In this document: piece by piece, positions 44,696 through 53,159 of the stretch
How the letters are laid out: each line of letters begins with the position of its first letter
Position numbering within the stretch: position 1 is the stretch's first letter
NCBI GenBank assembly: GCA_964430935.1
Contig: CAYSHK010000004.1
Span: 1 to 64,000, forward strand
Length of the DNA stretch: 64,000 nucleotides
Source: Thermopetrobacter sp964430935
GTDB lineage: Bacteria > Pseudomonadota > Alphaproteobacteria > Rhizobiales > Aestuariivirgaceae
Direction of reading: 5' to 3'
Made by a program: the position numbers and the translations under genes
Notes under the pieces: generated by a model
The model's database searches: none
The model's input: only the letters and a program-made list of their open reading frames with translations
Told to the model about the DNA's origin: nothing

Positions 44696-45880
44696 ATGTC
44701 GCAGAAAGATCCTGTCGTGATCGTGTCCGCAGCCCGCACTCCCGTGGGGTCCTTCAACGGATCGCTGGCGACGGTGCCGGCGCACGAGCTGGGCGCGGTG
44801 GTTCTGCGGGCCGCGATGGAGCGCGCCGGCGTGGAGCCCGGCGAGGTGGAGGAGGTCGTGATGGGCCAGATCCTGTCCGCCGGGCAGGGGCAGAATCCGG
44901 CCCGCCAGGCGGCCGTGGCGGCGGGCGTGCCGTACGGGAGTCCGGCCTGGGGCATGAACCAGCTGTGCGGTTCGGGCCTGCGGGCCGTGGCGCTGGGCAT
45001 GCAGCAGATCCTGGCCGGGGATGCGCGGGTGGTCGCCGCCGGCGGCATGGAATCCATGTCGCTCTCGCCCCATGCCCAGCACATGCGCGCGGGAACGAAG
45101 ATGGGCGAGCTGCGGCTCGTCGACACCATGATCCACGATGCGCTGTGGGATGCGTTCAACGACTGCCACATGGGCATCACGGCGGAGAACGTGGCCGAAA
45201 GGTGGAACATCTCCCGCGAGGAGCAGGACGCTTTCGCCGTGCGCTCGCAGAACCGGGCGGAGGCGGCCCGCCGCGAGGGGCGCTTCGCGGAGGAGATCGT
45301 GCCCGTGACGGTTCGTCATCGGAAGGGCGAAACGGTGGTGGACACCGACGAATACATCCGCGAGGGCGTGACGGTGGAGGACCTGGCCCGGCTGCGGCCG
45401 GTCTTCAGGAAGGACGGCACGGTGACCGCGGGCAATGCCTCGGGTATCAACGACGGCGCGGCCGCGGTTCTGCTGATGCGGGCCTCGGAGGCGGAGCGGC
45501 GGGGGATCGAGCCCCTTGCGCGCATCGTCTCCTGGGCCCATGCCGGCGTCGATCCGGCGATCATGGGCACCGGCCCCATACCGGCCTCGCGCAAGGCGCT
45601 GGAGAAGGCCGGATGGACGGTGGACGATCTGGAGCTCGTGGAGGCCAACGAGGCCTTCGCCGCGCAGGCCATCGCCGTCAACCGGGAGATGGGCTGGGAC
45701 GAGGAGCGGGTGAACGTCAACGGTGGCGCCATAGCCATCGGCCATCCGGTGGGGGCCTCCGGCGCGCGCATCCTGACCACGCTGCTGTACGAGATGCGCC
45801 GGCGGGGCGCGGGGCGGGGCCTCGCCACCCTGTGCATCGGTGGCGGCATGGGCGTCGCCATGTGCCTGGAGCGGGACTGA
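44696..45880 (+). CDS. phaA: Acetyl-CoA C-acetyltransferase (thiolase)
   Basis: 394 residues from MSQKDPVVIVSAART at 44696. The nucleophilic cysteine is C91 in NQLCGSGLRAV, the histidine/glycine block GGAIAIGHPVGASGARI lies near 350, and the second cysteine is in CIGGGMG. It makes acetoacetyl-CoA from two acetyl-CoA, or the reverse. No phaB or phaC lies nearby, so a role in polyhydroxybutyrate synthesis cannot be told from fatty acid/ketone metabolism (atoB). Confidence 0.92.
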   Translation: MSQKDPVVIVSAARTPVGSFNGSLATVPAHELGAVVLRAAMERAGVEPGEVEEVVMGQILSAGQGQNPARQAAVAAGVPYGSPAWGMNQLCGSGLRAVALGMQQILAGDARVVAAGGMESMSLSPHAQHMRAGTKMGELRLVDTMIHDALWDAFNDCHMGITAENVAERWNISREEQDAFAVRSQNRAEAARREGRFAEEIVPVTVRHRKGETVVDTDEYIREGVTVEDLARLRPVFRKDGTVTAGNASGINDGAAAVLLMRASEAERRGIEPLARIVSWAHAGVDPAIMGTGPIPASRKALEKAGWTVDDLELVEANEAFAAQAIAVNREMGWDEERVNVNGGAIAIGHPVGASGARILTTLLYEMRRRGAGRGLATLCIGGGMGVAMCLERD

Positions 45881-45901
45881 CCGTTCCGCGGCGGGCGGCC
45901 C

Positions 45902-46675
45902 TCAGCCGAAGGCGTCCTTGCGCTGGCGCAGTTCGGCGAAGACGCGGTAGTTCTCCACGCCCATCATGCCCAGGTTCTCCCGGATCTCCGTCGATTCCGG
46001 ACGGAGGAATGGGTTGGTGGCCTTCTCCAGGGCGATGGTGGTCGGGCACGCGGGCCTGCGCTCGCGCATGAGTTGGCGCACCTCCTCCGCCCGCTTCCGG
46101 AGCGCCTCGTTGCCCGGTTCCACCGTCAGGGCGAATTCCGCGTTGTTCAGGGTGTATTCGTGGCCGCAGTAGACGGTGGTGTCGTCCGGAAGATGCCGCA
46201 GCAGGTCGAGGGAGTGCCACATGGTCTCGGCATCGCCCTCGAACATGCGGCCGCAGCCCAGGGAGAACAGGGTGTCGCCGGTGAACACGATCCTCTCGTC
46301 GCAGATGTAGTAGGCCAGCGAACCCATGGTGTGTCCGGGCACGGCGATGACGTCGAAGCGGTGCCTTCCCAGAGAAAGCCCGTCTCCGTCCTTCAGCGCG
46401 ACGTCGAGACCGGGGATGCGGTCCCTGTCGTGCGCCGGTCCGTAGACGGTGGCGCCGTATTCCGCCTTCAGTGCGGCGTTGCCGTCCACGTGGTCGTGAT
46501 GGTGGTGGGTGTTGAGGATGTGGGTGAGCCTCCAGCCCTCCTTCTTCAGCTCGGCGTCGATGGTCCGGGCGTCCGGCGTGTCCACGACCATGGTCTCGCC
46601 GCTTTCCGGATCATGGAGAAGCACGGCATAATTGTCGCTGCGGCAACGAATCTGGCGAATTTCGAGTGCGCCCAT
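45902..46675 (-). CDS. gloB: Hydroxyacylglutathione hydrolase (glyoxalase II)
   Basis: 257 residues from MGALEIRQIRCRSDNYAV at 46675, with GGGAGG before the ATG. The metallo-beta-lactamase metal site is THHHHDHVDGN at about 56-66, followed by AVPGHTMGS and the FTGDTLFSLGCGR block; the C-terminal substrate domain contains CGHEYT and NPFLR. It hydrolyses S-lactoylglutathione in methylglyoxal detoxification. It is divergent from the methyltransferase gene. Confidence 0.95.
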   Translation of the reverse strand: MGALEIRQIRCRSDNYAVLLHDPESGETMVVDTPDARTIDAELKKEGWRLTHILNTHHHHDHVDGNAALKAEYGATVYGPAHDRDRIPGLDVALKDGDGLSLGRHRFDVIAVPGHTMGSLAYYICDERIVFTGDTLFSLGCGRMFEGDAETMWHSLDLLRHLPDDTTVYCGHEYTLNNAEFALTVEPGNEALRKRAEEVRQLMRERRPACPTTIALEKATNPFLRPESTEIRENLGMMGVENYRVFAELRQRKDAFG

Positions 46676-46769
46676 GATAATCCTCCCGTAGGCTGTGTCC
46701 GCTTCCATCCGTGTTATATAGGGGGCGCACAGACGCGCCCCCAGTGGCGTACGGGAGACATTTCGCCTC

Positions 46770-47594
46770 ATGGATGTCATAGCGCTCCGTCAGTTCTACG
46801 AAACGCCCCTGGGGATCACGGCGCGCCGGCTGATCGCCAACCGGCTCAGGGCGGCCCCCATGCCGCCGGCGGACGCCCGCGTTCTCGGGCTGGGCTATGC
46901 CGCCCCGTGGCTCGGCCGCTACGCACGGCACGTCCGCGAGGTCTTCTCCTTCATGCCGGCCCGGCAGGGCGTGATCCACTGGCCGCCCGACGGGCCGTCG
47001 GCCTCGGCGCTCGTCGAGGAGACGGCGCTGCCGCTGGCCGACGGATCGGTGGATCTGGTGCTGCTCATCCACGGGCTGGAGCTGGCGGAGCATCTTCCCG
47101 GCCTTCTTTCCGAGGTGTGGCGGGTGCTCGCCCCGCAGGGGCGGCTGCTGGCGGTGGTGCCCAACCGGCGCGGACTGTGGGCGCGCATGGACACCACGCC
47201 CTTCGGCCATGGCCGCCCCTTTTCGCGCGGCCAGCTGGAGGCGTTGCTGGAGGCGGCGCACTTCAGGCCGGAGCGGCACATGCCCGCCCTGTTCGTCCCG
47301 CCCGTGCAGAAGCGGTTCGTTCTGCGCTCCGCTCCCGCGTGGGAGCGCCTGGGGAGCATGCTGTGGCAGGGTTTCTCGGGGGTGATCGTCATGGAGGCGG
47401 TGAAGCAGGTGCGGGCCTATACCGGGGAGCGGCGGAAGGTGCATGTGTTCACCGGACTGCGACCGGTGACGGCTCCGTCGCCGGCGCTGGGATCGGTGGG
47501 CGGAGCCGGCCGCGCCGAACAGCCCTTGCATCGCGGCATGCCGGGGAGTATCCGATACCGATCCGGCAGTAGCGAACGAGGTGAAGAGACATGA
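46770..47594 (+). CDS. Class I SAM-dependent methyltransferase, degenerate
   Basis: 274 residues. The SAM-binding region is weak but recognisable: VLGLGYAAPWLGRY (motif I, about 34-47), LPLADGSVDLVLLIHGLELAE, and LAPQGRLLAVVPNRRGLWAR. A C-terminal extension with the motif FSRGQLEALLEAAHF follows. The opening FYETPLGITARRLI is typical of a conserved alphaproteobacterial family next to gloB. Substrate unknown. Its stop overlaps the hisC start. Confidence 0.8.
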   Translation: MDVIALRQFYETPLGITARRLIANRLRAAPMPPADARVLGLGYAAPWLGRYARHVREVFSFMPARQGVIHWPPDGPSASALVEETALPLADGSVDLVLLIHGLELAEHLPGLLSEVWRVLAPQGRLLAVVPNRRGLWARMDTTPFGHGRPFSRGQLEALLEAAHFRPERHMPALFVPPVQKRFVLRSAPAWERLGSMLWQGFSGVIVMEAVKQVRAYTGERRKVHVFTGLRPVTAPSPALGSVGGAGRAEQPLHRGMPGSIRYRSGSSERGEET

Positions 47595-48682
47595 CCGGTC
47601 CGCAGCCAGGCCCCGGCATACTGGACATCGCCCCCTACGTCCCGGGCCGCTCCGAGGCGGAAGGGGAGGGGCCCGTCCACAAGCTGTCCTCGAACGAGTC
47701 GCCCCTGGGCGCCAGTCCGAAGGCCATCGAGGCCTTCCGCGCCATGGCCGACAGGCTGGAGTTCTATCCGGATGGCGCCGCCCACGACCTGCGGAATGCC
47801 CTGGCGGCCCGCCACGGGCTGAATCCGGACCGCATCGTCTGCGGCAACGGCTCCGACGAGCTTCTGGAGCTGCTGGCCCACGCCTATCTCGGGCCCGGCG
47901 ACGAGGCGATCTACACGGAGCACGGCTTTCTGGTCTATCCCATCGCCATCAGGTCCAACGGGGCGACGCCCGTGGTGGCGCCGGAAAGGAACCTCACGGC
48001 CGACGTGGACGCCATCCTGGAGCGCGTCAGCGGACGCACGAAGATGGTCTTTCTCGCCAATCCGAACAATCCGACGGGCACCTACCTGCCCTTCGACGAG
48101 GTGAAGCGCCTGCATGCGGGGCTGCCGGAGAGCTGCCTGCTGGTGCTGGATGCCGCCTATGCCGAATACGTCCGCCGCAACGACTACGAGGCGGGCATCG
48201 AGCTGGTTTCGGCGTCGAACAACGTCGTCATGACGCGCACCTTCTCCAAGGCCTACGGTCTGGCGGGGCTGCGGCTGGGCTGGCTGTACGGGCCGGAGAA
48301 CGTGGTGGACGTGCTCAACCGCGTGCGCGGGCCGTTCAACGTCAATGCGGCGGCGCTGGCCGCCGGCGTGGCCGCCGTGGAGGACGTGGAGCATCTGGAG
48401 CGGGCCGTGGAGCACAACGAGAAGTGGCTGCCCTGGCTGAAGTCGGAGCTGGAGCGTCTCGGGCTGGAGGTGACGCCGTCCATCGGCAATTTCCTGCTGG
48501 TCCACTTCCCCGACGAGGAGGGGAAGAGGGCGCCGGAGGCCGATGCCTTCCTCGCCGGCCGCGGTCTGATCCTGCGGGCCATGGGCGCGTACGGCTTCCC
48601 CAACGCCCTGCGCGTCTCCATCGGCACGGAGGAGGCCAACCGCAGGCTGGTGGCCGCGCTCGGGGAGTTCCTGGGCCGATGA
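47591..48682 (+). CDS. hisC: Histidinol-phosphate aminotransferase
   Basis: 363 residues, PLP-dependent. The catalytic lysine is in TFSKAYGLAGLRLGW; other landmarks are KLSSNESPLGAS near the start, NPNNPTGTYLP and the ANAxAR-type GNFLLVHF end region. It acts in histidine synthesis and often also on aromatic amino acids, which fits the coupled tyrA. The ATG lies within the end of the methyltransferase gene, and its own stop overlaps the tyrA start as ATGA. Confidence 0.92.
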   Translation: MTGPQPGPGILDIAPYVPGRSEAEGEGPVHKLSSNESPLGASPKAIEAFRAMADRLEFYPDGAAHDLRNALAARHGLNPDRIVCGNGSDELLELLAHAYLGPGDEAIYTEHGFLVYPIAIRSNGATPVVAPERNLTADVDAILERVSGRTKMVFLANPNNPTGTYLPFDEVKRLHAGLPESCLLVLDAAYAEYVRRNDYEAGIELVSASNNVVMTRTFSKAYGLAGLRLGWLYGPENVVDVLNRVRGPFNVNAAALAAGVAAVEDVEHLERAVEHNEKWLPWLKSELERLGLEVTPSIGNFLLVHFPDEEGKRAPEADAFLAGRGLILRAMGAYGFPNALRVSIGTEEANRRLVAALGEFLGR

Positions 48683-49605
48683 CGGAGGATGGAAACACGG
48701 AGCCGATGTTCGGCAGGGTGGCGCTGATCGGCCTCGGCCTGATCGGTTCCTCGCTCTCCCATGTGATGCGGCGCGAAGGACTCGCCGGAAGCATCGCCGG
48801 ATCGGCGCGCAGCGAATCCACGCTGAAGCGCGCGGAGGAACTGGGCCTCGCGGACGTGCTTTCGCAGGATCCGGCGGAGGCCGTGCGCGATGCCGATCTG
48901 GTGTTTCTCAACGTGCCGGTGGGCGCCATGGGGAAGGTGGCCGAGCGCATCGCGCCCGCCCTGAAGAAGGGCGCCATCCTGACCGACGTGGGTTCGGTCA
49001 AGGAGGCGGTGATCCGCGATGTCTCGCCGCATGTTCCCGAGGGCGTGCATTTCATACCCGGCCATCCCATCGCGGGAACGGAGCAGTCGGGGCCGGACGC
49101 CGGATTTCCCGAGCTGTTCGAGAACCGCTGGTGCATCCTGACGCCGCTGGAGGATACCGACCCGGAGGCTCTGGAACGGCTTGCCGGTTTCTGGCGGGCC
49201 TGCGGCTCCAACGTGGAGACCATGGATCCGAAGCATCACGACCTGGTGCTTGGCATCACCTCCCATCTGCCGCATCTCATCGCCTACAACATCGTGGCCA
49301 CGGCGGCGGACCTGGAGGAGGTCACGGAATCGGAGGTGATCAAGTATTCCGCCGGCGGCTTCCGCGACTTCACCCGGCTGGCGGCTTCCGATCCGACCAT
49401 GTGGCGGGACGTGTTCCTGAACAACCGCGAGGCGGTGCTGGAGCTGCTGGGGCGCTTCTCGGAGGATCTCTCGGCATTGCAGCGGGCCATCCGCTGGGGC
49501 GAGGGGGAGAAGCTGTTCGACCTGTTCTCGCGCGCCCGCAAGATCCGCCGCGAGATCATCGAGGCCGGGCAGGACACCGGGGCGCCGAACTTCGGCCGCA
49601 AGTAG
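48679..49605 (+). CDS. tyrA: Prephenate/arogenate dehydrogenase
   Basis: 308 residues from the ATG at 48679. The NAD-binding motif ALIGLGLIGSSL is at about 14-25. Catalytic histidine regions are seen in HFIPGHPIAGTEQSGP and ITSHLPHLIAY. It makes 4-hydroxyphenylpyruvate or tyrosine. hisC-tyrA order is typical of alphaproteobacteria, where HisC can serve as the aromatic aminotransferase. Confidence 0.94.
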   Translation: MTEDGNTEPMFGRVALIGLGLIGSSLSHVMRREGLAGSIAGSARSESTLKRAEELGLADVLSQDPAEAVRDADLVFLNVPVGAMGKVAERIAPALKKGAILTDVGSVKEAVIRDVSPHVPEGVHFIPGHPIAGTEQSGPDAGFPELFENRWCILTPLEDTDPEALERLAGFWRACGSNVETMDPKHHDLVLGITSHLPHLIAYNIVATAADLEEVTESEVIKYSAGGFRDFTRLAASDPTMWRDVFLNNREAVLELLGRFSEDLSALQRAIRWGEGEKLFDLFSRARKIRREIIEAGQDTGAPNFGRK

Positions 49606-49647
49606 AGGCGTGGGCGGCCGTCCGTCCGCTCCGGCGGCAGCGGGGCG

Positions 49648-50397
49648 TCAGCCGATCTCGGCGAGCGAGGGGAAGGCCTCCAGCAGCCAGGTGGAGATGA
49701 TCTGCATGGAGCCGGTCAGGAACATGATGCCGGTGATCACCAGGAACAGGCCCATGACGATCTCCACCGTGCGCATGTGCCGGCGGAAGCGCTTCATGAA
49801 CGACAGGAAGCCGTTGATGGCGAAGGCGGCCAGCAGGAACGGCACGCCGAGGCCCGCGGAGTAGACCGCCAGCAGGAAGGCGCCGCGGGCGACGCTCTCC
49901 TCGGAGGCGGCGATGGCCAGGATGGAGGCCAGCACCGGGCCGATGCAGGGCGTCCAGCCGAGCGCGAAGGCCAGGCCGATGACGTAGGCGCCGATGAAGG
50001 TGGCCGGCTTGGCGTCGGTCTGGTAGCGCTTCTCCATGAGGAGGAAGCGGATCTTGAACAGGCCCATGAAGTGCAGGCCCATGACGATGATCACGATGCC
50101 GGCGATCTTGGCCAGGATGTCCAGATATTCCCGGAGGAGCTGGCCGATCGCGGAGGCGCCGGCACCCATGGCGACGAAGACCGTGGAGAAGCCGAGCACG
50201 AAGATGAAGGCGGCGAGCAGGGCCTTGCGCCAGGCGCTCCGGGCCTCGGCGCCTTCCGCCTCGGTGAGTTCCTCGAGATTGACGCCGGCGAGATAGCACA
50301 GATAGGGCGGAACCAGGGGCAGCACGCAGGGGGACAGGAAGGAGAGAACGCCCGCCGCGAAAGCCGCCCAGATCGATACGTCCAGCCCCATGTCCAT
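49648..50397 (-). CDS. ccdA: Cytochrome c biogenesis protein CcdA
   Basis: A 249-residue membrane protein with six segments. CcdA moves reducing power from the cytoplasm to periplasmic thiol partners. The paired redox cysteines are in LSFLSPCVLPLVPPYLCYLAG and LGWTPCIGPVLA. GGGAG precedes the ATG at 50397. It follows the tlpA-like gene 90 bp downstream on the same strand, its likely electron acceptor. Confidence 0.94.
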   Translation of the reverse strand: MDMGLDVSIWAAFAAGVLSFLSPCVLPLVPPYLCYLAGVNLEELTEAEGAEARSAWRKALLAAFIFVLGFSTVFVAMGAGASAIGQLLREYLDILAKIAGIVIIVMGLHFMGLFKIRFLLMEKRYQTDAKPATFIGAYVIGLAFALGWTPCIGPVLASILAIAASEESVARGAFLLAVYSAGLGVPFLLAAFAINGFLSFMKRFRRHMRTVEIVMGLFLVITGIMFLTGSMQIISTWLLEAFPSLAEIG

Positions 50398-50486
50398 GCT
50401 CTCCCTTGCCGTCGCTCCGCCGATGCTTCCGCGGATTTATGCCGTCCCCCGCCGTGGCGTGCAAGGGCGGGGCGGGTGAAAGTCCA

Positions 50487-51104
50487 TCACTTTTCCGCAA
50501 TCGCGGCGCGGATGATCGCCTTCGCCTCCTCGCTGTCCCACTCCGCGGGGCCGATCAGACGGGCGAATTCGCGCCCCTTCCGGTCCACGAGGATGGTGGT
50601 GGGCAGGCCCCGTTCGCCCAGCTTGCGCAGGGCCTTCGCGCCCTGGTCCATGAGCAGCAGCAGGTTGTCGCCGTCCAGCACGTGAAGCCCTTCTTTGGCC
50701 CACTTGTAGCCCTTGCGGTCCTCAGAGGCGGCGATGACGAGGAACCGCTCCTTCGGGAAGGCCTTCTGGAGATTGCCGATCTTCGGCATCTCCTTGCGGC
50801 AGGGGAAGCACCAGGTGGCCCAGAAGTTGACCAGAAGCACGCGCCCCTTCCACTCCGACAGGCGATGCGGCCGGCCCTCGCCGTCGTAGAGGACGAGATC
50901 GGACACGTCGCGGCGTTCGGAATGGATCACCAGGCGCTTCATCGGGCCCGTGGCCATGTGGCGGCCGATGGCGCCCGTTTCCGCAGCGGTGGCGGGGCGG
51001 CTGTTGCCCTGCCATGCGAAAATGCCGTAAACCCCCAGCAGGCCCAGCGCCACCGCGGCGGCGGGCAGAACGATCCGTCTGGCTTTGCGTTTCATGATAT
51101 TCAT
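50487..51104 (-). CDS. TlpA-like membrane-anchored thioredoxin
   Basis: 205 residues. A single N-terminal membrane segment (IVLPAAAVALGLLGVYGIFA) places the thioredoxin domain in the periplasm. The active site is WATWCFPCRKEMP (CxxC at about 102-105), and the cis-proline is in LPTTILVD. It should reduce apocytochrome c or other periplasmic thiols with electrons from CcdA. It is divergent from argH, with only 30 bp between start codons, so its promoter must lie within or overlap argH. Confidence 0.9.
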   Translation of the reverse strand: MNIMKRKARRIVLPAAAVALGLLGVYGIFAWQGNSRPATAAETGAIGRHMATGPMKRLVIHSERRDVSDLVLYDGEGRPHRLSEWKGRVLLVNFWATWCFPCRKEMPKIGNLQKAFPKERFLVIAASEDRKGYKWAKEGLHVLDGDNLLLLMDQGAKALRKLGERGLPTTILVDRKGREFARLIGPAEWDSEEAKAIIRAAIAEK

Positions 51105-51134
51105 CCCGTCCTGATTCTTCCGGAGGTTTCAGAC

Positions 51135-52514
51135 ATGGCCAACAAGATGTGGGGTGGCAGGTTCTCCGACGGCCCCGATGCGCTCATGGAGGAGATAAAC
51201 GCCTCCATCGATTTCGACAAGCGCCTGCACGAGCAGGACATCGCCGCATCGAAGGCCCATGCCCGCATGCTGGCCGAAACCGGCATCATCTCGCGCGGGG
51301 ACGCCGAGAGGATTCTCCGCGGTCTGGACGAGATCGCAAGTGAAATCGCCTCGGGGAAGTTCACGTTTTCGCGCGCGCTCGAAGACATACACATGAACGT
51401 GGAGGCCCGTCTCGCCGAGCTGATCGGAGATGCCGCCGGCCGCCTGCACACCGCCCGCTCCCGCAACGACCAGGTGGCCACCGACTTCCGCCTCTACATA
51501 CGCGACGCCTGCGATCACGTCCGTGATCAGATCACCGCGCTGATGCGGGCCTTCGCGCGGCAGGCGGAGCGGCACGCGGAGGTCATCATGCCCGGCTTCA
51601 CGCATCTGCAGGTCGCGCAGCCGGTCACCTTCGGCCATCACATGCTGGCCTACGTGGAGATGCTCGCGCGCGACCGTTCGCGTTTCGAGGATGCGCGGCG
51701 GAGGCTGAACGAGAGCCCGCTGGGCGCCGCCGCGCTGGCCGGAACCAGCTTTCCCGTCGATCGCCGCATGACCGCGGAGGCGCTGGGGTTCGACGCGCCG
51801 ATGCGCAATTCGCTGGACGCGGTGTCCGACCGCGATTTCGTGCTGGAGGTGCTGTCCGCCGCGGCCATCTGCGCGGTGCATCTCTCGCGTTTCGCCGAAG
51901 AGCTGGTGGTCTGGTCCTCCGCGCAGTTCGGCTTCGTCCGGCTGCCGGACCGCTTCACCACCGGATCCTCCATCATGCCGCAGAAGCGCAATCCGGACGC
52001 CGCGGAGCTGGCGCGCGCGAAGTCCGGACGGGTGATCGGGGCGCTGGTCACCCTGCTGGTGGTCATGAAGGGGCTGCCGCTGGCCTATTCCAAGGACATG
52101 CAGGAGGACAAGGAGCCGGCGTTCGAGGCGCTGGACACCCTTTCCCTGGTTCTGGAGGTCATGCGGGGAATGGTGGAGGCCATGGAGCCGGTGGAGGACA
52201 GGCTCCGCGCCGCAGCGGCGCACGGCTTCTCCACCGCGACGGACCTCGCCGACTGGCTGGTGCGTGCGTTGGACATGCCGTTCCGCCAGGCCCATCACGT
52301 GACCGGCGCGCTGGTGGCGAAGGCGGAGGAGAAGGGCGTCGATCTGGCGGATCTGACCCTGGAGGAGATGCGGGCCGTGGAGCCGCGGATCACCGACGAC
52401 GTCTATTCGGTGCTCACGGTGGAGAACTCGGTGCGTTCGCGCACCAGCTACGGCGGTACCGCTCCGGACAACGTGCGGCGGATGGCCCGGTGGTGGCTGG
52501 AGCAGCTCGGCTGA
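51135..52514 (+). CDS. argH: Argininosuccinate lyase
   Basis: 459 residues from MANKMWGGRFSDGPD at 51135 with GGAGG nine bases before. The fumarase-superfamily signature GSSIMPQKRNPD carries the catalytic serine; the LHTARSRNDQVATDFRLY block is also typical. It releases arginine and fumarate. It has only 30 bp upstream before the divergent tlpA-like gene. Confidence 0.96.
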   Translation: MANKMWGGRFSDGPDALMEEINASIDFDKRLHEQDIAASKAHARMLAETGIISRGDAERILRGLDEIASEIASGKFTFSRALEDIHMNVEARLAELIGDAAGRLHTARSRNDQVATDFRLYIRDACDHVRDQITALMRAFARQAERHAEVIMPGFTHLQVAQPVTFGHHMLAYVEMLARDRSRFEDARRRLNESPLGAAALAGTSFPVDRRMTAEALGFDAPMRNSLDAVSDRDFVLEVLSAAAICAVHLSRFAEELVVWSSAQFGFVRLPDRFTTGSSIMPQKRNPDAAELARAKSGRVIGALVTLLVVMKGLPLAYSKDMQEDKEPAFEALDTLSLVLEVMRGMVEAMEPVEDRLRAAAAHGFSTATDLADWLVRALDMPFRQAHHVTGALVAKAEEKGVDLADLTLEEMRAVEPRITDDVYSVLTVENSVRSRTSYGGTAPDNVRRMARWWLEQLG

Positions 52515-52623
52515 CGACGCCGGAGCGCTCCCCGGAATCCCGACGTCCGAGACGCATGCGGAAACGCAATCGTCCGACGTGCCGCGGCGGGATGCGTGCT
52601 TCCTTCCCGGGCCGGCGGAATGG

Positions 52624-53115
52624 TCAGAATAGGCTGCCCTGAACGGGAACACCCCTTTCGGACCGGGATCTTTTCCGCTCCGCCCTCCCGCATCTGGCGA
52701 AGAAGCGCCTGCCGCCGCCGGCCGTCCTCGTCTCCGGCCGGTGATCCGGCAGTTCCATCCGCTTTTCCAGATCCCTGCGGATCTCCGCCGCCTCGGTGGG
52801 ACAGGAAGCGAGCAGGTGGACGTGCAGCTCCTCGGCTCCGGCATTGCGCAGCATGGCGAAAAAGCGGGCCGCATCCGCGATTTCCGCCGGGGAAATGGTG
52901 CCGCAGGCGACCGCCTGGCAGGTGCGTTCGTCGATCCGCCTGGCGGCGATGTAGACGGCCCCCGGCAGCAGCGGCGCGGAGTCGATCCTGTAGACGCTGT
53001 GGATGTAGCGGGTGCCGGAGGCCCCGTACCAGTACCAGAAGCGCTCCTCCTGCGGACAGCCGGTATGGCGGATGCGGGCCGGTTCGTTGTTGGGTGTGAC
53101 TGCTCTGTCCTTCAT
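52624..53115 (-). CDS. Unknown protein with SOS-type promoter, next to nrdJ
   Basis: 163 residues, not recognised. It has no signal or membrane segment. The compact N-terminal part has a WYWYGASGTRYIHSVYRID opening, then LPGAVYIAARRID, a pair of cysteines TCQAVACG and the helix AEIADAARFFAML, then LHVHLLASCPTEAAEIRRDLE. The last 40 residues are basic with one more cysteine (FARCGRAERKR). It follows nrdJ by 44 bp but has its own near-canonical promoter (53123-53152) with three GAAC half-sites spaced by seven bases, so strong control by LexA is expected. A role tied to deoxynucleotide supply or repair is inference from that context. Confidence 0.75.
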   Translation of the reverse strand: MKDRAVTPNNEPARIRHTGCPQEERFWYWYGASGTRYIHSVYRIDSAPLLPGAVYIAARRIDERTCQAVACGTISPAEIADAARFFAMLRNAGAEELHVHLLASCPTEAAEIRRDLEKRMELPDHRPETRTAGGGRRFFARCGRAERKRSRSERGVPVQGSLF

Positions 53116-53117
53116 AC

Positions 53118-53152
53118 GAACAACAATAGAACAACGAGGGAACGAAAGTCAA
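53118..53152 (-). promoter_or_regulatory. Promoter with triple LexA half-sites (GAAC-N7-GAAC-N7-GAAC)
   Basis: GAAC at 53118-53121, 53129-53132 and 53140-53143, each separated by exactly seven bases, giving two overlapping SOS boxes. On the minus strand a -35 TTGACT (53147-53152) and a -10 TATTGT (53123-53128) with an 18-bp spacer enclose the boxes. The transcription start should fall at or next to the ATG at 53115, so the mRNA would be leaderless or nearly so. Confidence 0.7.
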
Positions 53153-53159
53153 TCCCGGA

